From UBA4744 sp963718995 (GTDB lineage Bacteria; Actinomycetota; Acidimicrobiia; Spongiisociales; UBA4744): DNA of 64,000 bases. Location of the stretch: contig CAVRAP010000012.1 of NCBI GenBank assembly GCA_963718995.1, forward strand, positions 67,739-131,738, written 5' to 3'. Made by a program: the position numbers and the translations under genes. Shown here one piece after another: positions 10,727-18,439 of the stretch; within the stretch, counting starts at the first letter, position 1; the number at the start of each line of letters is the position of its first letter. The notes under the pieces were generated by a model, which searched no databases, was not told the DNA's origin, and was given only the letters and a program-made list of their open reading frames with translations.

Positions 10727-11170
10727 AGGAATCAGCCGGAGATCGAGATCGTGACCGCGCCGGCGGAGCTCCTCCAGGAGAGCCTGATCGGTGAAGAGAA
10801 TGAGTTCCGGACCCCAATCCTGCCGCCCGGGTGGTTCGTCCGTTGGAGCCGCCAACAGCTCGATCACCGGGTCTCGCAACGTACGTGCCCAGGCCCGTCC
10901 CTTGGCCGACGCCTGGGAGGTCAGCGTGGCATCGGCATTCACGATGAAGACCTGGGCGGCTATCTGGGGATTGGCGCGAGAGCCCCGCTCGCCATACACG
11001 ATCATCACCGCGCCGGCAGGAACGTCCTGAATGCCTCCGACGGCAATGAATTCACCCTCGAACGCCCACCCGGAGTCCTTCGATGTGTCCACCGAATAGA
11101 TGATTTTTGCCCAGTTCTTGTGGCGTTCGTCACCAACGAGCGGTACTTCCACCGGAACCATCACTTCCAT
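10400..11170 (-). CDS. Hypothetical protein; C-terminal part doubtful
   Basis: From ATG 11170 the first ~145 residues look like a real protein (MEVMVPVEVPLVGDERHK..., with VPAGAVMIVYGERG and a charged C-terminal helix LLEELRRRG). No family is recognised and no signal peptide or membrane segment is seen. Beyond about 10727 the reading frame runs for 326 bp antisense through the Trp-Ser repeats of the protease gene and becomes a low-complexity Arg/Pro/Gly stretch, so the true end is probably near 10727-10740, possibly hidden by an indel. It is convergent with the protease gene. Function unknown. Confidence 0.5.
   Translation of the reverse strand: MEVMVPVEVPLVGDERHKNWAKIIYSVDTSKDSGWAFEGEFIAVGGIQDVPAGAVMIVYGERGSRANPQIAAQVFIVNADATLTSQASAKGRAWARTLRDPVIELLAAPTDEPPGRQDWGPELILFTDQALLEELRRRGHDLDLRLIPLLERVAPGFTHRGEHVAPRLRRPDVAAPGGTRPARPGPAGTRPARSGPGGARPGGTGPARSGPGGARPGGTGPARSGPALGIPACPRPARSVPGSTRPAGALRRGGRP
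10490..10655 (+). repeat. 45-bp tandem repeat encoding the Trp-Ser tail of the S8 protease
   Basis: A 45-bp unit (10496-10540) is repeated exactly at 10541-10585 and continues as a degenerate third copy. It encodes a five-residue periodicity of the form (A/S)SWS(S/G), with one Trp every fifth residue, a pattern seen in the tails of some actinobacterial S8 proteases. Exact nucleotide identity between two copies indicates recent duplication. Confidence 0.9.
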
Positions 11171-11351
11171 AGGCGGAACTGTAACGGCTTCGTCGGACGT
11201 CAGAGATCTGACCGGAGAGACTCGGAGCTGAAATCAGCATCCAAAAACCAGGCGGCTCCGTACTCATGATGGAATGAAATTGCACGGAAGCTGGTTAATC
11301 ACAGGTTCAGGGAACAAAAACCTCATGAGCATTCGTTCGTAGAGGTGCAGA

Positions 11352-12323
11352 ATGGGAATTGGGGAACACATGGCGACAAAACAACGCCATCATGGCAACG
11401 ACTTGCTCGACGACCGAGGTCGGTTGACCCCGGACCTCGTCAATCAATATCTCGCAGGGATCGGCGCGTTCGACCTGTTGACGGCCGATCAAGAAGTCGA
11501 ACTCGCCCAGCGAATCGAAGCCGGCAACAACGCTCGCGAGCTGCTCAAGACGGGTGACGTCACAGACAAAAAGGAACGCACCCGGCTGGAGCGGGCCGCC
11601 CGTGACGGGCGCGACGCTCAAAGCGAGTTTCTCACCGCCAATCTCCGCCTCGTCGTTTCCAATGCCCGCCGTTACTCAAACGTTTCGGGCATGGATCTCC
11701 TCGACCTGATTCAGGAGGGAAACCTGGGCCTCATCCGGGCCGTCGAGAAGTTCGACTGGCGAAAGGGTTTCAAATTCTCCACGTACGCAACGTGGTGGAT
11801 CCGCCAGGCAATAACCCGGGCCATCGCCCAACAATCCCGCACCGTCCGAATCCCGGTTCACCTCCACGACATCCTTGGAACGGTTCGGGCTGCTCAACAC
11901 AGCCTGGCAGCGGACATGGGCCGGGTACCCACCCCCGAAGACATCGCCAAGGAGACCGGTATCGACCTTCCCAGGGTGAAGCAGGCGCTGGATGCCACCG
12001 ATACGGTTGCTTCACTCGAAGCACCTATCGGCGACGACGGAGCAATTCTCGGAGACTTCATCCAGGACGATGAGGTCGACGATCCCGCCCGGGCGGTCGA
12101 GGACCTCGAGGTCCAGGAAACCATAATGCGTTCGCTGAGCAAGCTCCCCGAGCGCGAATCCACCGTCCTCTCACTCCGTTTCGGATTACACGACGGGCGG
12201 CCCCGACCCCTCAAAGAGGTGGCCGACGAACTCAAGTTGAGCAGCGAGCGAGTCCGCCAGATCGAACGGAACGCCCTCGCCCACTTCCGCGAGGAAACTG
12301 CCCGCCTCGGCGACGTGGCGTAG
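11352..12323 (+). CDS. RNA polymerase sigma factor, sigma-70 group 1/2
   Basis: A 323-residue primary-like sigma factor. Region 1.2 (VNQYLAGIGAFDLLTADQEVELAQRIE) is near residue 30. Region 2 (NLRLVVSNARRYSN, DLIQEGNLGLIRAVEKFD, KFSTYATWWIRQAITRAI) recognises the -10 element. Region 3 spans about 190-240. Region 4 (LKEVADELKLSSERVRQIERNAL) recognises the -35 element. It lacks the long acidic N-terminus of actinobacterial SigA, so it may be the SigB-like group 2 paralogue. Two starts are close: ATG 11352 (GAGGTG upstream) and ATG 11370 (GGGGA upstream, MATKQ). It is monocistronic and followed by a palindromic element. Confidence 0.92.
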   Translation: MGIGEHMATKQRHHGNDLLDDRGRLTPDLVNQYLAGIGAFDLLTADQEVELAQRIEAGNNARELLKTGDVTDKKERTRLERAARDGRDAQSEFLTANLRLVVSNARRYSNVSGMDLLDLIQEGNLGLIRAVEKFDWRKGFKFSTYATWWIRQAITRAIAQQSRTVRIPVHLHDILGTVRAAQHSLAADMGRVPTPEDIAKETGIDLPRVKQALDATDTVASLEAPIGDDGAILGDFIQDDEVDDPARAVEDLEVQETIMRSLSKLPERESTVLSLRFGLHDGRPRPLKEVADELKLSSERVRQIERNALAHFREETARLGDVA

Positions 12324-12336
12324 AGCGACCTGCCCA

Positions 12337-12382
12337 CCTCCCCCCTTTCCGGCCCGGGCTTCGCCCGTGCCTCCTGGGGAGG
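12337..12382. terminator. Inverted-repeat element after the sigma gene
   Basis: Outer arms CCTCCCC (12337-12343) and GGGGAGG (12376-12382) enclose an inner CGGGC-TTC-GCCCG hairpin, 14 bp after the sigma stop codon. Architecture matches the element at 2116-2163. The remaining ~220 bp to the DUF3160 stop at 12608 show no convincing gene. Confidence 0.5.
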
Positions 12383-12607
12383 GAACAATTAGGGCAACGG
12401 TCGCCCGAGGCTGGGAGGCGAACCGCACTCCTATGCCCGAAAGCATGGGAAGTTGGTGTGCGGCGCTGGGGGCACTCGGACGAACCGTTGCCACTTACAC
12501 CGTACCGCGAGTTGCAGCCTTTTTGGGTGCAACTCTCACCCTGCCAACAGGCGAGCCAAGCACTATCCGGTCGCAAGAGGGCCGGGCCGCCTCAATGACC
12601 AGCGAAA

Positions 12608-14797
12608 CTACCCTCCGGCGGAGGCGGATACGCCTGCCGGGAACATCGGCAATTGCCACGCAGGCCGTTGGGGCGCTTCACCGGCCTCGAGCCTCGCCCG
12701 CCATTCCTCATCGGTCAGGCGGCCGAGTTCTGCCTCTTGCCAGAACTCGTAGTACGAGTAGACGCCGCCGACGGCTACCTGAAAGGTGCCCCGGTCATTG
12801 GGGACCAGCACCATGATGCGGTCGATTCGTCCGATTCCGATCTCCAGGAAAGCCGTCGTCGACCGCATGATGTCGGCAATCAACGCAGCGTCGGTGTCGT
12901 CGGCAGACGGCAATCCCAAAGCGTCGTCCCAATCCGCCGTTTGAATCCACAAACCCTCCAGAACCGAGCCGATCCCCTCGAGCCAATCATTGTCGGCCTG
13001 CGAGATCGGCAAACCGGCCAGCTCGTCACGCGCAATCCCGGCCAGCCGGTTGAGCAACCCACGCACACTGGTCATGAGTGCATCGGAGTCATCCGCCGAG
13101 CCGACGAGGCTCCGACTCCGCAAACCGTCCTGCAGCAAGCCAACCACCGAAGCCATCCGCTCCCAGGAAACCGGATCGGGCTCGACCCAGTGCCGGGGCG
13201 GCTCGGACAACGGCTCGAAATCGCCCTCAGCGGCGAAGGACTGCTTGGCGTAGAGGATCGTGTCGTGCTTCAACTCTGCGTACGAGCCCAACCCGGCCTG
13301 CAGGCCCTTCGCCTCCCAGGCGGATGTCCTCATGAAGTCCGGGAAGGCCTGACCTTTGGGGACCAGAACAGGTTGTATGGCATACAGCCATGCGTCGTAG
13401 ACCGTCCCGGCCCAATCATCGGCGCTTCGGTCGTTGACCAGATTCTGCATCGCTGCGAACTGGGTGCCGTAGTTGGTTTGCGCGGTGTCTCCGGCAGCTT
13501 CAAGCTCCCCGTAGGCAAGATCCGAACCGAACACGGCCGCCAGATCGAGGGTGGTCGCCTGAACCCGGCCGTAGGGGGGATCGCCAACATGAGGAAACCG
13601 CAATTGGTCGTAGATATAGGAGTCAACCACGAACCGCACCCCCATGATGCGGGCCGCGGCATTCTCGGGATCGATGCCAACCGGTCGCAACGCGATCAAC
13701 CCTGCGGCCACATCATCAACGGTTGCGGCGTTGCCGAAACGATCGGGATCATCCAGCCAGCCGGGCACAACCACCTCCGCAACGTCGGCCAGCTCGAAGG
13801 GAGTGAAATCGTCGGCCACCCCGACCAGGAAGGCGGTCGGCTCGTAGATCAATCGCCAGGCTGTGGCCAGGTCGGGATCCCCGGCCAGGAGACGCGACGC
13901 CATGAGGCCGACTTGAAGTGAATCGGCATCCTCGACGAAGAATGATGCCTGGCCCAGCATCGACATGGCCAGAAAATAGCGTTCGAGATCTGCGTTGCGC
14001 GTGTAGTGACCGCGCGGCTTGAAGAGGCTGTAGTCAACACAATTGCGTAGCGAGGTGATCGGTGCACATTCCCCGAAGCTGCTGGTCGGCGACTTCGTTA
14101 GCTGCGTTGCTTCGCGGGCCAGATCGACTTCCTGCTGTGCAAGCGGACCGATCGGGCCGACATCGACTTCGAGCAGGGCAGCGGTCGCCTCAAAGAGTTG
14201 CTGAGCCCTGGCAGCTGCCTCGGCCAGATCGGTACCCGCCAGTTCCGATGTCTGTTGACGGGCAGCCTCGACCAGGCCCCCCACCAGATCCTCGAGGATG
14301 GGGAGCAGGGTTTGCTGCTCGATATCGCGCAGCAGTTTGGAAAAGGCCAGGTGCAGGAAGTGGTATCCGACATCGGTTGTGACGAAGAACACTTGACCTT
14401 CATACAGGTAGCTCGCATAGGCATGCTGGAATTGTCGGTGCCCGTCGGGAGTAACCACAAAGCCCTGGGCCAGCAGCGTGGAGGCGACATCCGGATCGAT
14501 GAGCAGCCATGCAGGCTTGACGACATCCTCGAGGGTCTTGGGGAGAGCCGGCCCCGGATAGGTCGGACCGTCTCCAAGAAGCGGAACGAGCTCAAACGGA
14601 GCAAACGCGGCCGGCGACCCGGGAACCATACCGGAGGACAGGATGACCGGAGGCGCCGCCGTAGTCGCCGTTGTAGGAGGTATCGAGGAGGCTGTTGTTG
14701 TGGACGACGGCGATGTCGTCGTGGACTCGCCGGACCTTTGCGTGCAAGCCGCCGTGATCATCGCCAGCACCGTAAGTATGACGAGGACCCGTTTCAT
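12608..14797 (-). CDS. DUF3160 family lipoprotein
   Basis: From ATG 14797 the protein is 729 residues with a lipoprotein signal (MKRVLVILTVLAMITAAC, lipobox ITAAC), a Ser/Thr-rich linker of ~40 residues and a long helical globular domain matching DUF3160 (HAYASYLYEGQVFFVTTDVGYHFLHLAF, RFVVDSYIYDQL, SYAELKHDTILYAKQS). DUF3160 proteins are exported and of unknown function. AAGGGAG seven bases before 14797 supports this start over an in-frame ATG at 14845. It should be anchored on the outer face of the membrane. It lies 80 bp downstream of the CapA-like gene in the same direction, so the two may be co-transcribed. Confidence 0.85.
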   Translation of the reverse strand: MKRVLVILTVLAMITAACTQRSGESTTTSPSSTTTASSIPPTTATTAAPPVILSSGMVPGSPAAFAPFELVPLLGDGPTYPGPALPKTLEDVVKPAWLLIDPDVASTLLAQGFVVTPDGHRQFQHAYASYLYEGQVFFVTTDVGYHFLHLAFSKLLRDIEQQTLLPILEDLVGGLVEAARQQTSELAGTDLAEAAARAQQLFEATAALLEVDVGPIGPLAQQEVDLAREATQLTKSPTSSFGECAPITSLRNCVDYSLFKPRGHYTRNADLERYFLAMSMLGQASFFVEDADSLQVGLMASRLLAGDPDLATAWRLIYEPTAFLVGVADDFTPFELADVAEVVVPGWLDDPDRFGNAATVDDVAAGLIALRPVGIDPENAAARIMGVRFVVDSYIYDQLRFPHVGDPPYGRVQATTLDLAAVFGSDLAYGELEAAGDTAQTNYGTQFAAMQNLVNDRSADDWAGTVYDAWLYAIQPVLVPKGQAFPDFMRTSAWEAKGLQAGLGSYAELKHDTILYAKQSFAAEGDFEPLSEPPRHWVEPDPVSWERMASVVGLLQDGLRSRSLVGSADDSDALMTSVRGLLNRLAGIARDELAGLPISQADNDWLEGIGSVLEGLWIQTADWDDALGLPSADDTDAALIADIMRSTTAFLEIGIGRIDRIMVLVPNDRGTFQVAVGGVYSYYEFWQEAELGRLTDEEWRARLEAGEAPQRPAWQLPMFPAGVSASAGG

Positions 14798-14877
14798 GTT
14801 TCCGACTCCCTTCGGCCTGTCGAAACCTTCACACTCTTCATCCACTCCATCAACGTACTCCCCGGTCGACCCGCCAA

Positions 14878-16485
14878 CTAGGGCGGATCAGCCTTTCCCC
14901 GGTCGAGGATCACCGGGTCGAGCCTCCCATCGCCATCAACATCGATACATCCCGGCGTCCCGGCACCCGGCAGCTCCGCAGGAACGGTGAACCCGAACCT
15001 CTGCCACACCCATCCGCTCGTCGCCACGATGGTGGGGTCGTCGAGCGAGTCGAATGCCAGAGCAAGAGAACCATCGCAAACGGCCAGGCGCGCGACCGGC
15101 CGGAACAACGTCCCAGCCACCCACATGGCTCGAAGATCATCAGGTTGGTAAACGCCCAGGTGGGCGCTCTGACCTGCGGCATCCGCCCACTGCCGGTCCG
15201 GATACTGCGTGTTGACCTCGTTCTCCCGATAGGGATGGCGATGCGATATCACCACGTCGTCACGGCCGTCTCCGGTTGCGTCACCCAGGGCGGCGTCCAC
15301 GATGTCCCCGGCCGCGAAATCGTCAACGACGACGGCCGCCGACCGGATCGGCTCTACGGTCGCAAACCTTGTCAGGTTCCACCAGTCGAGGCCGAGTAAA
15401 ACCGCGTCCTTCTCCGGCGTGGCCCATGCTTCGAAATGAACCCGGCGATCATGGTGCTCGGTTGACCCGACCCGGTAGGCGAAAACCCCCTGCCGATCGG
15501 CGAGTACTTCCAGGATGGCTCCCTCCCGGGTACCGGCGGCGGATTGATCGAAGAGGAAATTCCCGAGGCTGGTCGCAATCACGGTCGTCCCATCTCCACC
15601 TCGGGGGATCTCGAAAACGGGTTGTACAACATGCGGCCCGTGTCCCCACACGACGTCTGCTCCCCAACCAGCGAGTCGCTCGGCCAGCACCGCCATGCCA
15701 GGATCGGTCTCCCGGTAGTACTCGACTCCGCCGTGCACTCCAACCACCAGGACATCAACCTGTTCACGAGCCGCGGTGACAGCCGACTCGACCTTTGGTC
15801 CATCCCAGGAGGCGATACCCGGATGTTCGGCAGTGGCGCTCGTGCCCGCCAGCGTTGCGTCGAAAGCTAGAAAACCGACCCTGAGGCCGTTGCGCTCGAC
15901 GATCTGGACTGCGAAAGCCTGGGTGATTTCTTCGCCTCCTCCCACGACGGCCATTCCGGCCGTCTTCACGGCATCGATGGTGTCGAGGATCGAGAGGCGC
16001 CCTGCGTCACCGGCGTGATTGTTGGCGATACCGACCACGTCGAAGCCGGCGACCGCCAGCGATTCCGCAGCCGCCGGATCTGCCTCGAGAGCAAACGGAT
16101 TGGTGGCGATGTGGGGCCGGAGTGTCAAGGGAGATTCGAGGTTTGCTGCCGCAATATCGACCTCAGTCAAGATGTGACGCACATCTTCAAACAATCCGAG
16201 AGGTTCGTTCCGGACGATCGAACTGAGCCCCCTCCCCAGCATCACATCTCCGACCAGCGCTATCGAGACGGTAGGACCCTGCGCGACGTGGGCCAGCACC
16301 GTGGTGGTCGTGGTGGTCGTCGTAACCGTGGTGGTAGTCGACGCAGGTCTTCCGTGCGTGGTCGACGTCGCAGGAAGCGGAACGGTCGTAGAAGGGGTGA
16401 CCGGCCCGGCAGCGGCACCCTGGCAGCCCGATACGGCGAGAGCCAGCAAGACCATGAGCATCCTGGTTCCCGGCACGTGTTTCAC
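14878..16485 (-). CDS. CapA/PgsA-type metallophosphatase lipoprotein
   Basis: A 535-residue lipoprotein (GTG start; lipobox LAVSGC) with a Thr-rich linker (residues ~30-65). A CapA domain follows: GDVMLGR, NLESPLT, GIANNHAGD, GVHGGVEYYRE, WGHGPHVVQ and SLGNFLFDQ, the metal-binding motifs of poly-gamma-glutamate synthesis CapA-like proteins, which share a calcineurin-like fold. The last ~150 residues carry FG-GAP/Ca-binding-like segments (GDATGDGRDDVVIS, DVDGDGRLDPVI). No other poly-glutamate synthesis genes lie nearby, so a role in capsule formation is not supported here; an extracellular phosphatase is equally possible. An in-frame ATG at 16461 is an alternative start. Confidence 0.87.
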   Translation of the reverse strand: MKHVPGTRMLMVLLALAVSGCQGAAAGPVTPSTTVPLPATSTTHGRPASTTTTVTTTTTTTTVLAHVAQGPTVSIALVGDVMLGRGLSSIVRNEPLGLFEDVRHILTEVDIAAANLESPLTLRPHIATNPFALEADPAAAESLAVAGFDVVGIANNHAGDAGRLSILDTIDAVKTAGMAVVGGGEEITQAFAVQIVERNGLRVGFLAFDATLAGTSATAEHPGIASWDGPKVESAVTAAREQVDVLVVGVHGGVEYYRETDPGMAVLAERLAGWGADVVWGHGPHVVQPVFEIPRGGDGTTVIATSLGNFLFDQSAAGTREGAILEVLADRQGVFAYRVGSTEHHDRRVHFEAWATPEKDAVLLGLDWWNLTRFATVEPIRSAAVVVDDFAAGDIVDAALGDATGDGRDDVVISHRHPYRENEVNTQYPDRQWADAAGQSAHLGVYQPDDLRAMWVAGTLFRPVARLAVCDGSLALAFDSLDDPTIVATSGWVWQRFGFTVPAELPGAGTPGCIDVDGDGRLDPVILDRGKADPP

Positions 16486-16626
16486 GTGATCATCTTCTCA
16501 GAAACACTCGTCATCATCGAGGAATCGACCCGATCAAAGAACGAGTTTGGGCACAGCCCGGTTCCCTGCCTTTCCTCCACGAACCGGAGCCGGACTGGTG
16601 CGAACCAACTCGGAGGGCGGCGAGCT

Positions 16627-17431
16627 TCAGGCTCGAGTGGCTACCCGCGCTGCAAACGTCACGAGAGCCGCGATGACCTCATCCCGATTGAGCTCGTTCA
16701 CCAGCTCATGGCGGGCCTCTGGATAGACGCGAACCGTGAGGTCATTCGTCGGCATTCGCTTGACGGCATCCAGGGAGGTTCGGTACGGCACGAACGGGTC
16801 GGCCGCCCCATGCAAGAACAGCACCGGCATCGTGATCCGGTCGAGCTCAGCGTTGAAACGGTCGAGCGCTTTGACCTCGGCTTCGAGGAGGGGGCGCTTG
16901 TAGCCGCCGTGGTAGACGAGCGGATCGTCGGCATAGGCTTGAACCACCTCCGGGTCGCGCGACATCCCGGCCGGATCGGACGATTCGTCCGGGATCCCGT
17001 TCTCGAGGACGTCGCGCGCCCAGGGCCAGTCCCCCAGTACCGCCCCCATGAAGACGACCCCGGCGGGTTGGTCTGGATACCGCTCCGCGAATCGGCCGGT
17101 CAGCAACCCTCCCATGGAATGACCGGCCACGATGGTTGGCAGGCCGGGGTAGTCGCCGGCCATGATGTTGAGGAGGGTTTGTAGGTCATCAACCACGTGT
17201 TCGAAATCGACGATCAGGGCGCGTTCCCCCTCCGACCTGCCGTGCCCGATGTGATCTGGAGCACACACAACGGCTCCCATCGGCGGCCAGTGCTTCGGCG
17301 ACATGCTGATAACGGCCACCGTGCTCGGCATAGCCGTGCACGATTATGACCAGGCGGTGTGGCGTTCCGGCGGGGGTCCAAACCCGATAGAACACTTTGC
17401 CTTCACTCCCCTGAAACAGCCCCTCGTCCAT
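16627..17431 (-). CDS. Alpha/beta hydrolase, monoacylglycerol-lipase-like; one frameshift near 17280
   Basis: The N-terminal block from ATG 17431 (MDEGLFQGSEGKVFYRVW ... IIVHGYAEHGGRYQHVAEALAA) and the C-terminal block ending at 16627 are in different frames but join into one Hydrolase_4 protein of about 265 residues. The HGYAEHGGRY oxyanion motif, nucleophile elbow GHSMGG, Asp in GAADPFVPY and His in ARHELVNE give a complete catalytic triad. Such enzymes cleave monoacylglycerols or lysophospholipids. A GGAG lies six bases upstream of the start. The switch is near 17275-17285 and is likely a one-base indel. It faces away from the mtrA-like gene across a 330-bp gap. Confidence 0.82.
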
Positions 17432-17667
17432 GGTGACTCCGATCAGCGCGACTACCACCAACCTAGTGTCGATGCCGCACCGGTCCGTCGTCGAACCGCC
17501 CCCAACAAAGGGCCTTTTGACCCTGGCGTCCGGATGGCCCGCCACCGCAGAATGCCGTCACAAACAGGCACCGCTCCCGGGGGCCTGGCGTGCTCTCCCG
17601 TGAGGGACCTGAACGCCATCCTCGCCATACAGGTTCGGGATGCGGAGCGGGCCTAGGAACGGCGTAC

Positions 17668-17719
17668 GGCGGGAGAGCCGGGGGTCAACCCCTGTGATCC
17701 CACTCCCGGTTCTCTCGCC
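17668..17719. ncRNA. Long stem-loop in the hydrolase/mtrA-like intergenic region (unidentified structured RNA)
   Basis: GGCGGGAGAGCCGGG (17668-17682) can pair over all 15 positions with CCCGGTTCTCTCGCC (17705-17719), using two G.U pairs if read on the plus strand; the loop is 22 nt. The two G.U positions favour an RNA read rightward, in the 5' leader of the response regulator that starts at 17762. There is no poly-T tract, so a simple terminator is unlikely. The rest of 17432-17760 holds no gene I can support. I could not match it to a known riboswitch class. Confidence 0.45.
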
Positions 17720-17761
17720 TGCCTTCCACCATTCTTCGCCGATTGCGACCACAATGTGCTC

Positions 17762-18439
17762 ATGGACGCACTGATCCTGTTGGTCGAAGACGACTCGTCA
17801 ATCCGCGAGTTGACAGAGATGGGCTTGCGAGCGGCCGGTTTCCAGGTGACGACCGCCGCCAGCGGCCGAACGGCGCTGGACCGGTTCCGCACCGATCGGC
17901 CCGAAGCCGTCGTACTCGACATCATGCTCCCGGAGCTCGACGGCCTCGAGGTGTGTCGGGCCATCAGAGCTGAATCGTCGATTCCGGTGGTGATGCTGAC
18001 GGCCAGGACCGACACGGTCGACATCGTCGTTGGGCTCGAAGCCGGAGCCGACGACTACGTAACCAAACCTTTCGAGATGCCGGAGCTCGTGGCTCGCCTG
18101 AGGGCCGCCCTCCGCCGTGCCCGGCAGCTCGAGCCAACCGAACGACTCGCACTCGGTCCGCTGCAGATCGACATCGCCGCTCACCTGGTGCTGCGGGACG
18201 GCAACGACCTGGGATTGACTCCAACCGAGTTCCGGTTGCTGGTTGAGCTGGCCAGGCGACCGACCCAGGTGTTCACGCGCGAAATGCTGCTGGAGCGTGT
18301 GTGGGGCTACGGATATCTGGGTGATTCCCGGTTGGTGGACGTGGCCGTCCAACGACTCCGGTCGAAGATCGAAACTGATCCAGCTCAACCGACCTTGATC
18401 CGGACCGTTCGAGGCGTCGGATATCGGGCCGGGTCGTGA
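17762..18439 (+). CDS. mtrA: OmpR-family response regulator, MtrA-like
   Basis: A 225-residue DNA-binding response regulator. The receiver domain has the acidic pair EDD (residues 10-12), phospho-acceptor Asp53 in VVLDIMLPELDG and the conserved Lys in DDYVTKPF. The winged-helix domain (LTPTEFRLLVELARRPTQVFTREMLLERVWGY ... LVDVAVQRLRSKIE ... IRTVRGVGYRAG) is strikingly close in wording to actinobacterial MtrA. ATG 17762 is preferred; an in-frame GTG lies at 17756. Its TGA overlaps the GTG of the downstream kinase (GTGA). In mycobacteria MtrA controls cell-wall and division genes; the same role here is inferred from operon context with an LpqB-like lipoprotein. Confidence 0.88.
   Translation: MDALILLVEDDSSIRELTEMGLRAAGFQVTTAASGRTALDRFRTDRPEAVVLDIMLPELDGLEVCRAIRAESSIPVVMLTARTDTVDIVVGLEAGADDYVTKPFEMPELVARLRAALRRARQLEPTERLALGPLQIDIAAHLVLRDGNDLGLTPTEFRLLVELARRPTQVFTREMLLERVWGYGYLGDSRLVDVAVQRLRSKIETDPAQPTLIRTVRGVGYRAGS

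Noticed and set aside
12653..13921. 422-codon plus-strand frame antisense to the DUF3160 gene
   Set aside because: It has no recognisable domain or ribosome site and lies opposite a gene with clear signal peptide and family match; long antisense frames are expected in GC-rich DNA.
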